64,000 nt of DNA from positions 3,694,001 through 3,758,000 of the forward strand of contig NZ_CP026100.1 in assembly GCF_003722335.1 (NCBI RefSeq), read 5' to 3'. Below, piece by piece: positions 48,901 through 58,366 of this stretch. The first letter of the stretch is position 1; each line of letters opens with the position of its first letter. The DNA is from Caulobacter flavus (lineage in GTDB: Bacteria; Pseudomonadota; Alphaproteobacteria; Caulobacterales; Caulobacteraceae). A program made the translations under genes and the position numbers. The notes beneath the pieces were generated by a model that worked only from the letters and a program-made list of their open reading frames with translations, had not been told where the DNA came from and ran no database searches.

Positions 48901-49421
48901 CCGAGGCCATGGCCCAGGCCGAGGCGGGGGCCGAGGCCCTGCGCATGTGCGGCATCGTCCGCCGCCGCCAGGAACGCGCCTCCCAGAGCGGCGAGCGTTT
49001 CGCCTTCGTGTCGCTGTCGGATCCGTCTGGCGAGTACGAGGTGCTGTTCCCGCCGGAATCCCTGCGCAAGTGCCGCGACGTGCTCGAGCCGGGCAAGGGC
49101 GTGGTCATCAAGGTCCGCTCCAAGGCCCGCGACGGCGAGGTGCGCTTCTTCGGCGACGACGCCGAGCCGATCGAGAAGGCCATCGAGAACGTCGTGGCCG
49201 GCCTGCGCGTGCACCTGTCGCCGGCCGCCACCGAGATCGAGGCCCTCAAGCGGCGCATCGAGCCGGCGGCGACCCAGAAGGGCGGCGAGATCAGCTTCGT
49301 CGCGGCCCTGGGCGGGGGGCGAGAGATCGAGCTGAAGCTGCCGGGCCGCTACACGCTCGACGCCTCGCTGCGCGGCGCCCTGAAGACCGCGCCGGGCGTG
49401 GCGCTGCTGGAAGACATCTAG
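45990..49421 (+). CDS. dnaE: DNA polymerase III subunit alpha
   Basis: The 1143-residue replicative polymerase of the C family. The N-terminal PHP domain starts [16 protein letters not shown], with histidines of the metal site partly lost as in other proteobacterial DnaE proteins. Catalytic aspartates D404 and D406 are in [16 protein letters not shown], and [13 protein letters not shown] is the palm signature. The fingers and beta-binding region follow, then a tandem HhH and an OB domain ([20 protein letters not shown]). Length and motif positions agree with the E. coli enzyme. The ATG at 45990 has GAGG upstream; an upstream in-frame start at 45936 would overlap sidA. This is the essential DnaE1, not the SOS-induced DnaE2. 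Confidence 0.97.
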   Translation: MSGVEGQGFVHLRVRSAYSLLEGAIKADKIPGMAAAGGMPAAGITDRANLFGALEFSVYSKDNGVQPIIGCALPVKGIGAKPSERWSREPTITLLVQNERGYLNLSELSSLAYLESGELAEPVVPWAKVVEYSEGLILLSGGTDGPVDNLFAAGKTAEGNAALAEMQKVFGDRFYVELQRHGLPQQAAAEPGLVDWAYEHDAPLVATNDCYYAKPELYDAHDALLCIADGSFVGQDERRRVTPEHWFKPAADMRKLFADLPEACDNTLDIARRCAFMVKKRDPILPSFPTGDGRNEAEELAHQAREGLRKRLEGLTLAMDEHVYWERLDFELGIIVKMGFPGYFLIVSDFIKWGKDHGIPVGPGRGSGAGSLVAWVLTITDLDPLRFGLLFERFLNPERVSMPDFDVDFCQERREEVIAYVQDKYGRDRVAQIITFGSLQARAVLRDVGRVMQLPLGLVDRLCKMVPNNPAAPVTLAQAIDIEPRLKQAKNEDANVSNCLDVALQLEGLFRNASTHAAGVVIGDRPLTQLTPLYKDPRSDFPATQFNMKWVESAGLVKFDFLGLKTLTVLDRAVKHLRKRGMEVDLGRLPFDDAKSYELLASGQTVGVFQLESQGMRDTLRKMRCGSIEEITALISLYRPGPMDNIDTFVDCKFGRKPVDTLHPSLENVLRETYGVIVYQEQVMQIAQILAGYSLGEADLLRRAMGKKKKEEMDLQKIRFVSGAKEKGVPEEQSGSIFELVAKFAGYGFNKSHAAAYALIAYQTAWLKANTPVEFLAASMSLDISNTDKLAVFHQDARRFSITVRAPDVNRSGADFEVENGEVLYALGAVRNVGLEAMKHLVAVRDEGGPFRDIFDFVERVDPKQVNKRAIENLARAGAFDSFNKNRAQVFANADVLIAHGQSVAADRQGGQHALFGGDAAASRPRLKKVEPWTQVDLLDEELSAVGFYLTGHPLEDMVGMLRRRRTVMLTEAMAQAEAGAEALRMCGIVRRRQERASQSGERFAFVSLSDPSGEYEVLFPPESLRKCRDVLEPGKGVVIKVRSKARDGEVRFFGDDAEPIEKAIENVVAGLRVHLSPAATEIEALKRRIEPAATQKGGEISFVAALGGGREIELKLPGRYTLDASLRGALKTAPGVALLEDI

Positions 49422-49504
49422 GCCGCGGCCTGTCGCGTCGGCGTGCGTCGACGAAATCGTCTCTTTTCTGCCCTTTTCGCGGGGACGAACCGCGGACAGG
49501 CGAA

Positions 49505-49568
<64 letters not shown>

Positions 49569-49780
49569 GGGCAGGGCGTAGCGCAGGTTTTGTTCGACCC
49601 TTGTGCGGCTGGTCGTCGCCGGAGGCGCTGACTGTCGCTTTGCGGGGCGCTGCGCCGGCTGCCTGCGACGCCCGTTCGTGGAGGGCCGGGCCGTGGTCGG
49701 CGAGGACAGCGGCTCCTCGTAGATGCCAGGCCTGGCGGGCGTTCGAAAGCCGCCGCAACGGTCGACTAGAGAGCGGGGGC

Positions 49781-49808
49781 GACAAGGACGAGGTCGACAA
49801 GGACGAGG
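49781..49808. repeat. Short direct repeat
   Basis: GACAAGGACGAGG occurs at 49781-49793 and again at 49796-49808, a period of 15 bases. No protein context explains it. Confidence 0.8.
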
Positions 49809-49943
49809 CACGCGCCTTGGGCGTGCGGTCCGGAGCGTCGACTGTTGGAGTTCGGCCAGCGCGCGCTGGTCGCCAGCCGGCGAACGCGTTGAATTAATAA
49901 TGCACGTCAGCGCTCGCGCCTGGCGTGCTTCTGGGAGGAAGCG

Positions 49944-50294
49944 ATGAGCAAGCATGTCGGCGGCTGCCAGTGCGGCAGGGTCCGTTTCGAGGTCGAGGCC
50001 GATCTGGCGGAGACCATCACCTGCAACTGTTCGCGCTGCGGCAAGCTGGGCTCGGTCCTGGCTTTCGCGCCCATCGAGCAGTTCACGCTGCTGTCGGGCG
50101 AGGACGCCCTGACCGAATACCGGTTCAACACCGGCAAGATTCAGCACCTGTTCTGCGCCGACTGCGGCATCGAATCCTTCGCCCGCGGCGAGGCCCCCAA
50201 CGGCGCGAGGATGGCGGCGATCAATGTCCGCTGCGTCGACGGCGTCGACGTCTTCGCCCTTGAGCCGCAGCAGGTGGACGGCAAGTCGTTCTGA
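49944..50294 (+). CDS. GFA / CENP-V family zinc protein (second copy)
   Basis: A 116-residue member of the same fold family as the protein at 16174, but quite different in sequence. Zinc ligands are in GGCQCGRVRFEVEAD, TCNCSRCGKLG and LFCADCGIESFARG. The substrate is unknown. GGGAGGAAGCG ahead of the ATG is a strong ribosome-binding site. It lies in a poorly coding stretch and converges with the broken regulator gene. Confidence 0.87.
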   Translation: MSKHVGGCQCGRVRFEVEADLAETITCNCSRCGKLGSVLAFAPIEQFTLLSGEDALTEYRFNTGKIQHLFCADCGIESFARGEAPNGARMAAINVRCVDGVDVFALEPQQVDGKSF

Positions 50295-50296
50295 CG

Positions 50297-50530
50297 GCAG
50301 GGCGCGGCGGGCCCGGGGCGGCGCTTCGGCGGTCAACGCGTCGCCGGCGACGAGACGCGCCAGTTGGCGGCTACTGCCTACGCCGGTCTTGCGCCGCGCC
50401 GCGCGCAGGCTCTCGCTGACGGCGCCCTCGCTGACGCCGGCCTCGACCGCCGCGCTCTTGGCGGTGTGTTCCTGGGCCAGCAGCAGCAAGCCTGACGTTC
50501 GGCGTCAGTCATGCGCGTGAGGTCGGGCAT
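50297..50530 (-). pseudogene. Frameshifted LuxR-type helix-turn-helix regulator
   Basis: The ATG at 50530 with AGGA upstream begins MPDLTRMTDAERQA. At about 50489 the frame must shift by one base to continue as LLLLAQEHTAKSAAVEAGVS and EGAVSESLRAARRKTGVGSS, which together form a LuxR-type helix-turn-helix (scaffold ExxVLxLLAxG...IA...VSEGTV). One base appears to be missing between GC and TTG codons. No stop codon follows in the second frame before the opposite gene, so the 3' end is probably degraded as well. It may be a true pseudogene or carry a sequencing error. A perfect LexA-type site lies 55 bases upstream. Confidence 0.6.
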
Positions 50531-50584
50531 GGTGGTCCTGGCGCGATGCGCTGCTGGAGCGCGGATCTGTCGGCCACTCAACCT

Positions 50585-50599
50585 GTTCGTCTTTGGTTC
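50585..50599. promoter_or_regulatory. Perfect match to the alphaproteobacterial LexA box
   Basis: GTTC-N7-GTTC with spacer GTCTTTG. It lies 55 bases from the start of the broken regulator on the minus strand and about 108 bases before the rpsB promoter candidate. About one such match would be expected by chance in a window of this size, so its intergenic location is the main support. Confidence 0.45.
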
Positions 50600-50692
50600 G
50601 GCGATGACCGGGCGAAGGGAGGCGAGACGTGCGCGCGGTCGCGGGATGTTCGGGAAGAACCGCCCTTCAGGCCGGTCCGCGTCGGGAAAGGC

Positions 50693-50721
50693 TTGCATTC
50701 GCCGCGTTTCACGACTATCTG
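50693..50721 (+). promoter_or_regulatory. Candidate rpsB promoter
   Basis: TTGCATT (50693-50699), a 14-base spacer and ACTATCTG (50714-50721) resemble the Caulobacter housekeeping promoter. Transcription would start near 50728, giving an rpsB leader of about 125 bases that includes the hairpin described next. Confidence 0.45.
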
Positions 50722-50760
50722 CGCGCCATTCCACACGTGGACGTTCGGCAGCGCCGGGGA

Positions 50761-50818
50761 GACATCCCGTCGTCGCCGTTCCGGTCCCGCCTCCAGAATG
50801 GTCTGGAGCGGGGGTGTC
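50761..50818 (+). promoter_or_regulatory. Structured 5' leader of rpsB
   Basis: CCCGCCTCCAGA (50786-50797) pairs with TCTGGAGCGGGG (50802-50813) around a four-base loop, with one bulged base. GACATC (50761-50766) and GGTGTC (50813-50818) can close an outer stem. The structure ends about 20 bases before the rpsB ribosome-binding region (GGAAAAAGGA). Leaders of rpsB-tsf transcripts in other bacteria are bound by S2 for autoregulation; that function here is inferred. Confidence 0.5.
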
Positions 50819-50853
50819 CACGGAGGTTCAACCGGAAAAAGGATAAAGGCCCG

Positions 50854-51699
50854 ATGGCTCTTCCCGAATTCTCCATGCGTCAGCTCCTGGAAGCCGGCGC
50901 CCACTTCGGCCACCAGACCCACCGCTGGAACCCGAAGATGGACCGCTACATCTTCGGTTCGCGCTCGAACATCCACATCATCGACCTGTCGCAGACCATC
51001 CCGCTGCTGCACCAAGCGCTGGTGAAGGTCCGTGAAGTCGCCGCCGCCGGCGGCCGCGTGCTGTTCGTCGGCACCAAGCGCCAGGCCAGCGACCCGGTCG
51101 CCACCGCCGCCAAGCGCTGCGCCCAGTACTACGTGAACCACCGCTGGCTCGGCGGCACCCTGACCAACTGGCGCACCGTCTCGGGCTCGATCGCCCGCCT
51201 GCGCGAGCTGGAAGGCATCATGGTCGGCGAAGGCCAAGGCCGTTCCAAGAAGGAACTGCTGCAGCTGACCCGCGAGCGCGACAAGCTGGAGCTGTCGCTG
51301 GGCGGCATCAAGGACATGGGCGGCATCCCCGACATCATGTTCGTGATCGACACCAACAAGGAAGCGATCGCGATCCTCGAAGCCCGCAAGCTGAACATCC
51401 CGGTCGTCGCCATCCTCGACACCAACTGCGATCCGGACGGCATCACCTATCCGATCCCGGGTAACGACGACGCCGCCCGCGCCCTGCAGCTGTACTGCGA
51501 CCTGATCGCCGACGCCGTCCTGGACGGCCTGGCCGCCGGTCAAGCCGCCTCGGGCGTCGACCTGGGCGCTTCGGTCGCTCCGATCGAGCCGGCCCTGGCT
51601 CGCGAACTGACCCCGGAAGCTGCTCCGGAAGCCGCCGCTCCTGAAGCGGCCGCCGAAGAAGTCGCCGCCCCGGCCGCCGACGAATCGGCCGCCGGCTGA
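50854..51699 (+). CDS. rpsB: 30S ribosomal protein S2
   Basis: A 281-residue small-subunit protein. [20 protein letters not shown] and [20 protein letters not shown] are diagnostic, followed by the coiled-coil hairpin region ([16 protein letters not shown]) and the core with [21 protein letters not shown] roughly 40-residue Ala/Glu/Pro-rich C-terminal tail extends beyond the E. coli length, as is common in this group. The ATG at 50854 is set by conservation; the upstream open frame is the leader. It is the first gene of the rpsB-tsf unit. Confidence 0.97.
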   Translation: MALPEFSMRQLLEAGAHFGHQTHRWNPKMDRYIFGSRSNIHIIDLSQTIPLLHQALVKVREVAAAGGRVLFVGTKRQASDPVATAAKRCAQYYVNHRWLGGTLTNWRTVSGSIARLRELEGIMVGEGQGRSKKELLQLTRERDKLELSLGGIKDMGGIPDIMFVIDTNKEAIAILEARKLNIPVVAILDTNCDPDGITYPIPGNDDAARALQLYCDLIADAVLDGLAAGQAASGVDLGASVAPIEPALARELTPEAAPEAAAPEAAAEEVAAPAADESAAG

Positions 51700-51708
51700 T
51701 TTCCCTTC

Positions 51709-51741
51709 GACCGCCCGTCCTCTTGACGGGGGCGGGCGGTC
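51709..51741 (+). terminator. Hairpin after rpsB (partial terminator or processing site)
   Basis: GACCGCCCG (51709-51717) and CGGGCGGTC (51733-51741) form a nine-base perfect stem with the loop itself partly paired. No T-run follows, so read-through into tsf is likely; it may set the S2-to-Ts ratio. Confidence 0.55.
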
Positions 51742-51757
51742 GTCGCGCTACCGACAC

Positions 51758-51783
51758 GCGACCGGGCTATCAAGCCCGGTCGC
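51758..51783 (+). repeat. Perfect hairpin directly upstream of tsf
   Basis: GCGACCGGGCT (51758-51768) and AGCCCGGTCGC (51773-51783) form an 11-base perfect stem with a four-base loop, followed by TAAACGTTT. It lies 26 bases before the tsf ATG. Confidence 0.7.
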
Positions 51784-51809
51784 TAAACGTTTGAATCTGG
51801 AGATTTTCC

Positions 51810-52751
51810 ATGGCTGAGATCACGGCTGCGCTGGTCAAGGAACTGCGCGAGAAGTCCGGCGTCGGCATGATGGACTGCAAGAAGGCCCTGGCCGAGAACA
51901 ACGGCGACATCGAGGCCTCCATCGACTGGCTCCGCGCCAAGGGCCTGTCCAAGGCCGCCAAGAAGGCCGATCGCGCCGCCGCCGAAGGCCTGGTGGCCAT
52001 CGCCGTGTCGGAAAACGGCGCGGGTGAAACCGCCACCGCCGTCGAAGTGAACGCCGAAACCGACTTCGTGTCGCGCAACGACCTGTTCCAGGTCGCCGCC
52101 CGTCAGATCGCCGGCGCCGCCCTGGGCACCGACGGCTCGATCGAAGCCATCACCGGCGCCAAGCTGGCCGGCGGCGAGACCGTGCAGGATCACCTGACCA
52201 ACCTGATCGCCACGATCGGCGAGAACATGATGGTCCGCCGCGCCGCCAAGCACAGCGTCGAGAACGGCGTCGTCGCCTCGTACGTCCACAACGCCACCGC
52301 GCCGGACCTGGGCCGCATCGGCGTGCTGGTCGCCCTCGAGTCGACCGCCGGCGACAAGGCCGCCCTGCGCGAACTGGGCCGCAAGATCGCCATGCACGTG
52401 GCCGCGACCGCCCCGCTGTCGCTGTCGCCGGAAGATCTGGATCCGGCCGCCATCGAGCGTGAAAAGGCCGTGTTCACCGAGCAGGCTCTGGAGTCGGGCA
52501 AGCCGCCGGCGGTCATCGAGAAGATGATCGACGGCCGCATCCGCAAGTTCCTGGAAGAAGTCGTGCTGCTGAAGCAGGCCTTCGTCATGAACCCGGACCA
52601 GACCGTCGAGCAGCTGGTCGCCGAGTCCGGCAAGACCCTCGGCGCGCCGATCACCGTGAAGGGCTTCACCCGTCTCGCCCTGGGCGAAGGCGTGGAAAAG
52701 AAGCAGGACGACTTCGCCGCCGAAGTCGCCTCGATGACCGGCCAGGCCTAA
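51810..52751 (+). CDS. tsf: Elongation factor Ts
   Basis: A 313-residue nucleotide-exchange factor for EF-Tu. The UBA-like N-terminal domain contains [20 protein letters not shown] and [20 protein letters not shown]; the core starts [13 protein letters not shown] and carries [11 protein letters not shown], the EF-Tu contact motif. Length is slightly above that of E. coli. CTGGAGATTTTCC precedes the ATG. A strong terminator follows. Confidence 0.97.
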   Translation: MAEITAALVKELREKSGVGMMDCKKALAENNGDIEASIDWLRAKGLSKAAKKADRAAAEGLVAIAVSENGAGETATAVEVNAETDFVSRNDLFQVAARQIAGAALGTDGSIEAITGAKLAGGETVQDHLTNLIATIGENMMVRRAAKHSVENGVVASYVHNATAPDLGRIGVLVALESTAGDKAALRELGRKIAMHVAATAPLSLSPEDLDPAAIEREKAVFTEQALESGKPPAVIEKMIDGRIRKFLEEVVLLKQAFVMNPDQTVEQLVAESGKTLGAPITVKGFTRLALGEGVEKKQDDFAAEVASMTGQA

Positions 52752-52814
52752 GGCCAGCTAAGACAATGAAGGCGGCGGGCCATCGTCCCGCCGTCTCCAA
52801 GGTCGACAAAGCAA

Positions 52815-52852
52815 GGGCGCGGCGCGTTTGACGCGCGCCGCGCCCTTTTTTT
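52815..52852 (+). terminator. Rho-independent terminator after tsf
   Basis: A 12-base perfect GC stem (52815-52826 with 52834-52845) is followed by seven T residues (52846-52852). It is the strongest terminator in the window and separates rpsB-tsf from pyrH. Confidence 0.93.
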
Positions 52853-52951
52853 GCGCTTGAACGGCGACACGCCCCCACGGCGCAAAACCGATCCCACTTT
52901 TGTGTAACGCGCACTATGGTGCGTGCCGACGACTCAGGAAGAGCCCGGTCC

Positions 52952-53683
52952 ATGTCCGATCCCACCCCCGCCAAGCCGTACCGTCGTCTTCTGCTCAAGG
53001 TTTCCGGCGAAGTGCTGATGGGCGACACGCCCTACGGGATCGACACCAACACCGTTCAATCCGTCGCCCTGGACATCGCCGAGATCGTAAAGTCGGGCGT
53101 CGAGCTGTGCCTGGTGATCGGCGGCGGCAACATCTTCCGCGGCATGGCCGGCGCGGCCAAGGGCATGGAGCGCTCCAGCGCCGACTACATGGGCATGCTG
53201 GCCACCGTGATGAACGCCCTGGCCATGCAGGACGCCCTCGAGCGCATCGGCGTGGAGACGCGCGTGCAGTCGGCCATCCCGATGGCCACGGTCTGCGAGC
53301 CGTACATCCGCCGCCGCGCCCAGCGTCACCTCGAGAAGGGCCGCGTGGTGATCTTCGCCGCCGGCACCGGCAACCCGTTCTTCACCACCGACACCGCCGC
53401 CGCCCTGCGCGCCGCTGAAATGCAGTGCGACGCCCTGTTCAAGGGCACCAGCGTCGACGGCGTCTACACCGCCGATCCCAAGAAGGATCCGACCGCTCAA
53501 CGCTACGACCGCCTGACCTACATGGACGTGCTGGCCAAGGACCTGCGCGTCATGGACGCCTCGGCGGTCGCGTTGATGCGCGACAGCAACATCCCGATCG
53601 TCGTGTTCTCGATCAAGGGGCGGGGCAACCTGCTCAGCGTGCTGCGTGGCGAAGGCACGCACACCGTCGTCGCGAACGCCTGA
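52952..53683 (+). CDS. pyrH: Uridylate kinase
   Basis: A 243-residue UMP kinase of the amino-acid-kinase fold, producing UDP for nucleotide-sugar and pyrimidine supply. The N-terminal [14 protein letters not shown] and [14 protein letters not shown] bind phosphate and [20 protein letters not shown] and [15 protein letters not shown] are the family motifs. The ATG at 52952 has AGGAAGAG upstream; an ATG at 52916 is in frame but has no such site. pyrH-frr are adjacent in most bacteria. Confidence 0.95.
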   Translation: MSDPTPAKPYRRLLLKVSGEVLMGDTPYGIDTNTVQSVALDIAEIVKSGVELCLVIGGGNIFRGMAGAAKGMERSSADYMGMLATVMNALAMQDALERIGVETRVQSAIPMATVCEPYIRRRAQRHLEKGRVVIFAAGTGNPFFTTDTAAALRAAEMQCDALFKGTSVDGVYTADPKKDPTAQRYDRLTYMDVLAKDLRVMDASAVALMRDSNIPIVVFSIKGRGNLLSVLRGEGTHTVVANA

Positions 53684-53710
53684 TTTCATTTAGCGAAGAG
53701 AGCCCAAGCC

Positions 53711-54277
53711 ATGGCCGCCGCCGAAAAGCCCGTCCTTTCCCGCTACAAAGACCGCATGGACAAGGCCGTGCTCGCCCTGAAGGACGAGTTCGGCTCCCTG
53801 CGCACCGGCCGCGCCTCGGCCAGCCTGCTCGACCAGGTGATGGTCGACGCCTACGGTTCCAGCACGCCGCTGAACGCCGTGGCCTCGGTCAGCGTGCCCG
53901 AGCCCCGTCAGATCAATGTCAGCGTCTGGGATCGCGGCGTCGTCGTCTCGGTCGAGAAGGCCATCCGCGCCTCGGGCCTGGGCCTGAACCCGGTGGTCGA
54001 GGGCCAGAACCTGCGCATTCCGATCCCGCCGCTGACCGAGGAGCGCCGCAAGGATCTCTCGAAGATCGCCGGCAAGTACGCCGAGCAGCAGAAGATCGCC
54101 GTCCGTAACGTCCGTCGCGACGCCAACGACGATCTGAAGAAGGCCGAGAAGGACAGCGCCATCAACGAGGATGAGCGCAAGAAGATGGAAACCGAGGTCC
54201 AGAAGCTGACCGACGAGGCGATCAAGCGCATCGACGAGGCCTTGAAAACCAAGGAACAAGAGATCATGCAGGTCTGA
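53711..54277 (+). CDS. frr: Ribosome recycling factor
   Basis: A 188-residue factor that with EF-G splits the post-termination ribosome. It has the two-domain pattern: helices with [15 protein letters not shown], the small beta domain ([18 protein letters not shown]), [19 protein letters not shown], and long C-terminal helices. GCGAAGAGAG precedes the ATG. It follows pyrH by 27 bases. Confidence 0.96.
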   Translation: MAAAEKPVLSRYKDRMDKAVLALKDEFGSLRTGRASASLLDQVMVDAYGSSTPLNAVASVSVPEPRQINVSVWDRGVVVSVEKAIRASGLGLNPVVEGQNLRIPIPPLTEERRKDLSKIAGKYAEQQKIAVRNVRRDANDDLKKAEKDSAINEDERKKMETEVQKLTDEAIKRIDEALKTKEQEIMQV

Positions 54278-54328
54278 TCGTCCTCTCCGGTGGACGCCTG
54301 GGGGACGAGAAGGGAAGGCTAAGAGCGC

Positions 54329-55105
54329 ATGTCGCCGAAGACCGGCCTGCAGACCAAGACCGCGCGCCCCGGGGGCGAGGCCGGCGCGGGACTGCATGCG
54401 GCCATCATCATGGACGGCAACGGCCGGTGGGCCAAGCGACGCGGCATGCCGCGCGCGCTGGGTCACCGGGCCGGCGTCAACGCGCTGAAGCGTACGGTCG
54501 AGGGCGCGCCCTCGGCCGGCGTCGGCGTGCTGACGGTGTTCGGCTTTTCGACCGAGAACTGGCGTCGTCCGGCCCAGGAGGTCTCCGAACTGATGGGCCT
54601 GCTGAAGGCCTATGTCGAATCGGACCTCGAGCGGCTGAGCCGCGAGGGCGTCCGCGTGCGGATCATCGGTCGGCGGACCGGCCTGTCGCCCGACGTGCTC
54701 GAGGTGATCGAGCGGGCCGAGCGTCGCACCGCCCATAACGACAGCTTCCTGCTGCAGGTGGCCTTCAACTACGGCGGCCAGGCCGACATCGCCGACGCCG
54801 CGCGCCGCTTCGCCGAGCAAGTGGAGCGGGGCGAGGCGAGGGCGGCCGACCTGGACGAGCGGATGTTCGGGAGCTTCCTGTCGACCTCTGCCGCGCCGGC
54901 CCCCGACCTGATCGTCCGCACCAGCGGCGAGCACCGGATCTCGAACTTCCTGCTGTGGGAATGCGCCTACGCCGAACTGGTGTTCCAGGACGTGCTGTGG
55001 CCCGACTACGGCCCCGAGCACCTGGCCGCCGCCGTCGCGGAGTATCGTAGCCGGGACCGGCGCTATGGAGGCATTGCGGCCGATGACGTCGCCGTCGCCG
55101 GCTAA
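54329..55105 (+). CDS. uppS: Isoprenyl transferase (undecaprenyl diphosphate synthase)
   Basis: A 258-residue cis-prenyltransferase making the lipid carrier for peptidoglycan and LPS precursors. The catalytic aspartate is in AAIIMDGNGRWAKRR, GFSTENWRRP holds the substrate-binding Asn-Trp, and RTSGEHRISNFLLWECAYAE is the C-terminal signature. The ~20-residue N-terminal extension is polar. It overlaps the start of cdsA. Confidence 0.95.
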   Translation: MSPKTGLQTKTARPGGEAGAGLHAAIIMDGNGRWAKRRGMPRALGHRAGVNALKRTVEGAPSAGVGVLTVFGFSTENWRRPAQEVSELMGLLKAYVESDLERLSREGVRVRIIGRRTGLSPDVLEVIERAERRTAHNDSFLLQVAFNYGGQADIADAARRFAEQVERGEARAADLDERMFGSFLSTSAAPAPDLIVRTSGEHRISNFLLWECAYAELVFQDVLWPDYGPEHLAAAVAEYRSRDRRYGGIAADDVAVAG

Positions 55106-55931
55106 GCGCTTCAACTGGAGCAATCTGGGTACGCGCGTGGCTTCGGCCACGGTGCTCGTGCCCACGGTCGTGGCCGCCGTGTGGTTCGGCCAGGTGTGGT
55201 TCCTGCTGCTGCTGGCCGTCTGCACGGCCCTGCTGGCGCGCGAATGGGGCATGATGAGCGCGCCCAAGGCGCCGGTCGGCGTCGCCGTCGCCGTCGGCGT
55301 GGCGGTGCTGATCTCGCTCGTCGCGGCCTTCCGCGGCCACTACATCCTGACCTGGCCGCTGGCCGGCGCCGGCGCGGTCGCCGCCGCCCTGCTGGCCCGC
55401 GGCGCGGTCGAGCGCCGGGCGGACGCCGCCTACGGCGTGATCTACATCGCGCCGGCCTGCATCACCCTGCTGTGGCTGCGCCTCAGCCCGGCGGGCCTGT
55501 CCTGGACCCTGATGCTGTTCGCGGTGACCTGGTTCGCCGATATCTTCGCCTATGTGACGGGCAGCATCCTGAAGGGCCCGAAGCTGTGGCCCCGCTTCTC
55601 GCCCAACAAGACATGGTCGGGCTTCTTTGGCGGCCTGCTGGCCGCGGCCCTGGCGGCGGTCGGCGTCGACCTGCTGGCCGAGATCCTCCCGCGCTTGCCC
55701 GACACCGACCTGACCTGGCCGGTGGCCGCCGTCATCGGTTTCCTCGGCGGGCTGGCGACCATGACGGGCGACCTGTGGGAATCGATGCTCAAGCGCCGGT
55801 TCGGCGTGAAGGATTCCGGCGACCTGATCCCTGGCCACGGCGGCCTGCTGGACCGGGTCGACGGCCTGATGTTCGCCGCCATCGTCGTGGCGGCCGTGCG
55901 CCTGTTCGACCAGTGGGGATGGCTGCCTTGA
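55083..55931 (+). CDS. cdsA: Phosphatidate cytidylyltransferase
   Basis: A 282-residue membrane enzyme that makes CDP-diacylglycerol for all phospholipids. About eight helices are seen; the signature [19 protein letters not shown] lies near the C-terminus with the conserved aspartates and the preceding [10 protein letters not shown]. The ATG at 55083 is preferred because GGAGG is upstream (though 11 bases away); the ATG at 55065 would add six residues. It overlaps uppS by 23 bases and dxr by 13. Confidence 0.93.
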   Translation: MTSPSPAKRFNWSNLGTRVASATVLVPTVVAAVWFGQVWFLLLLAVCTALLAREWGMMSAPKAPVGVAVAVGVAVLISLVAAFRGHYILTWPLAGAGAVAAALLARGAVERRADAAYGVIYIAPACITLLWLRLSPAGLSWTLMLFAVTWFADIFAYVTGSILKGPKLWPRFSPNKTWSGFFGGLLAAALAAVGVDLLAEILPRLPDTDLTWPVAAVIGFLGGLATMTGDLWESMLKRRFGVKDSGDLIPGHGGLLDRVDGLMFAAIVVAAVRLFDQWGWLP

Positions 55932-57109
55932 CCACGCGTAAGGTGGTGGTGCTCGGTTCGACCGGCTCCATCGGCGTTTCCACCCTCGATCTGTTCGAGC
56001 AGTCCAAGGTTCCGGTCGAGATCCTGGCCCTGGCGGCCGGGCGCAACGTCGAGCGCCTGGCGCAGCAGGCGCTGCGCTGGCGGCCCAAGCTGGCGGTGAT
56101 CGAGGACGAGGCCCTGCTTGGCGAGCTGCGCGAGCGCCTGGCTGGCTCGGGCGTCGAGGCCGCCGCCGGTCCGGCCGCCGTGGCGGAAGCCGCGGCCATG
56201 GGCGCCGACTGGGTGATGTCGGCCATCGTCGGCGCGGCGGGCCTGGCGCCCACCCTGGCGGCCGCCCGCACCGGCGCCGTCGTGGCCCTGGCCAACAAGG
56301 AAAGCCTGGTCTGCGCCGGTCCCGAACTGCTGCGCATCGCCCGCGAGGCGGGCGGCACGGTGATCCCGGTCGATTCCGAGCATTCGGCGATCTTCCAGGT
56401 GCTGCAGCCGGCGTGCCTCGACCGCGTAGCTCGCCTGATCCTCACCGCCTCGGGCGGTCCGTTCCGCACCTGGACCCGCGAGCAGATGGCCTCGGCCACG
56501 CCCGAGCAGGCGATCGCCCACCCCAACTGGTCGATGGGCGCGAAGATCTCGGTCGATTCCGCCTCGATGATGAACAAGGGTCTCGAGATGATCGAGGCCT
56601 CCTACCTGTTCGACACTCCCGAGGAGCGGATCGGCGTCGTCATCCACCCGCAGTCGGTGATTCACAGCCTGGTGGAATACACCGACGGCTCGACCCTGGC
56701 GCAGCTGGGGCCGCCCGACATGCGCAGCCCGATCTCCTACGCCTATTCCTGGCCAGAGCGCCTGTCCTGGCCGGCCAAGCCCCTGGATCTGGGAGCTTAC
56801 GCCCAGCTGACCTTCGAGGATCCGGACCTGTCGCGCTTCCCGCTGCTGGGCGTCGCGCGCGAGGCCCTGCGCCTGGGCGGCGGGGCTCCGACGGCGATGA
56901 ACGCGGCGAATGAAGTCGCCGTCGCGGCTTTCCTTGACCGGCAGATCGGCTTTCTCGATATTGCCGCGTCGGTTGAGGGGACGCTTGAACGCATGAACGG
57001 GTTGGGGGACCTCGCCGTAACGGCTGGTGACGTTCTTGATACAGCCGTCATGATCGACGGTTCCGCTCGCCGTATTGCGGCCGAGGTTGTCGCTCAAAAG
57101 CGGCATTAG
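55919..57109 (+). CDS. dxr: 1-deoxy-D-xylulose 5-phosphate reductoisomerase
   Basis: A 396-residue enzyme of the non-mevalonate isoprenoid pathway (DXP to MEP), feeding Upp[18 protein letters not shown] binds [17 protein letters not shown] and [10 protein letters not shown] bind metal and substrate, and [19 protein letters not shown] is the flexible catalytic region. The ATG at 55919 is used; a TTG at 55928, better placed relative to GGGGATGG, is a plausible alternative that removes three residues. Confidence 0.96.
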   Translation: MAALTTRKVVVLGSTGSIGVSTLDLFEQSKVPVEILALAAGRNVERLAQQALRWRPKLAVIEDEALLGELRERLAGSGVEAAAGPAAVAEAAAMGADWVMSAIVGAAGLAPTLAAARTGAVVALANKESLVCAGPELLRIAREAGGTVIPVDSEHSAIFQVLQPACLDRVARLILTASGGPFRTWTREQMASATPEQAIAHPNWSMGAKISVDSASMMNKGLEMIEASYLFDTPEERIGVVIHPQSVIHSLVEYTDGSTLAQLGPPDMRSPISYAYSWPERLSWPAKPLDLGAYAQLTFEDPDLSRFPLLGVAREALRLGGGAPTAMNAANEVAVAAFLDRQIGFLDIAASVEGTLERMNGLGDLAVTAGDVLDTAVMIDGSARRIAAEVVAQKRH

Positions 57110-57140
57110 GAAGTGACCGGGGAGCTCTGATTCCAAGCCG

Positions 57141-58337
57141 ATGATCGGTCTTCTGATCGCGATCGTGTCCATGGTCATCGTGCTGTCCGTCGTCGTGACG
57201 GTGCACGAGCTGGGACACTATTGGGCCGCGCGGGCCTGCGGGGTGGCGATCGATCGCTTCTCCATCGGCTTTGGCGCGCCCCTGGTGTCGTGGCGCGACA
57301 AGCGCGGCGTGGAATGGCGGATCGCCTCGATCCCTTTGGGCGGCTACGTGCGCTTCGCCGGCGACGAGAACGCCGCCAGCGTGCCCGACCAGAACGACCT
57401 CGACGCCATGAAGCGCGAGATCGCCGATCGCGAGGGCGACGCGGCGCTCAAGCAGTATTTCCACTTCAAGCCGGTCTGGCAGCGGGCGATCATCGCCGCG
57501 GCGGGGCCGATCGCCAATTTCATCCTCGCCATCCTGGTGTTCGCCGTGATGCTGGTCACGATCGGCGATCTGAAGACCCAGGTGATCGTCAACCAGGTCG
57601 AGCCGGGCAGCGCCGCCGCCGCCGCCGGCTTCCGGCCCGCCGACGTGATCGTCAGGATGGATGGCCGCACGGTCGAGAACTACCGCGAGGTTCAGAGCTA
57701 CGTGGCCCTGCGGGCCAAGCTGCCGGTGCGCTTCACCGTGCAGCGGGCCCAGCAGACGCTGGACCTGACCGCGACCCCGGTGCTCGTCGAGCAGAAGGAC
57801 GAGATCGCCGGCCGGGTGAAGGTCGGCCGCCTGGGCGTCGCGCTCACCGGGCGCGGCTATCTCGAGAAGTCCTCGCCCCTGATGGCGATCCCGCACGCCA
57901 CCGTGCAGGTCTGGGACATGCTCAAGACCATCGGCTTCTATCTGGGCCGCCTGGTCACCGGTCAGCTGCCGGCCGACCAGATCAGCGGCATCATCGGCAT
58001 CGGCAAGACCGCCGGCGCGGTGACCCAGGCCAGTGTCGAGGGCGCGCCGGACCTGAAGACCATGATCGTCCGCACGGTCGCCAGCCAGGCGATCCTGATC
58101 GCCAGCCTGTCGGTCAGCATCGGCTTCATGAACCTGTTGCCGATCCCGGTGCTGGATGGCGGCCATCTGCTGCTCTACGCCTACGAGGCCGTCTTCCGGC
58201 GTCCTCTGCGGGCCGACTTCCAGGCCGCCGGTTTCCGCGCGGGCCTTGCCTTGATCCTGTGTTTCATGCTGTTCGCGGCCTGGAACGACCTCAACCGCTA
58301 CGACGTGTTCAAATTCATCGGCGGCCTGTTCACGTGA
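57141..58337 (+). CDS. rseP: Site-2 membrane metalloprotease (RseP/MmpA)
   Basis: A 398-residue S2P protease. HELGH at residues 22-26 binds zinc, and LLPIPVLDGGHLLLYAYEA near the C-terminus gives the third ligand (NPxPxLDG motif). A PDZ domain lies between the membrane segments, around residues 130-210 (VNQVEPGSAAAAAGFRPADV). E. coli RseP is longer, with two PDZ domains. In Caulobacter crescentus the homologue MmpA degrades the remnant of the polarity protein PodJ. It could also process anti-sigma factors. Its place before bamA is conserved. Confidence 0.93.
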   Translation: MIGLLIAIVSMVIVLSVVVTVHELGHYWAARACGVAIDRFSIGFGAPLVSWRDKRGVEWRIASIPLGGYVRFAGDENAASVPDQNDLDAMKREIADREGDAALKQYFHFKPVWQRAIIAAAGPIANFILAILVFAVMLVTIGDLKTQVIVNQVEPGSAAAAAGFRPADVIVRMDGRTVENYREVQSYVALRAKLPVRFTVQRAQQTLDLTATPVLVEQKDEIAGRVKVGRLGVALTGRGYLEKSSPLMAIPHATVQVWDMLKTIGFYLGRLVTGQLPADQISGIIGIGKTAGAVTQASVEGAPDLKTMIVRTVASQAILIASLSVSIGFMNLLPIPVLDGGHLLLYAYEAVFRRPLRADFQAAGFRAGLALILCFMLFAAWNDLNRYDVFKFIGGLFT

Positions 58338-58366
58338 ACGATCGCCGCCCGTCCATGATTGGTCCC

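Noticed and set aside
52861..52890. Heat-shock promoter before pyrH (CTTGAA followed by CCCCCA)
   Set aside because: The spacing is only about ten bases and the -10 half lacks the AT part of the consensus.
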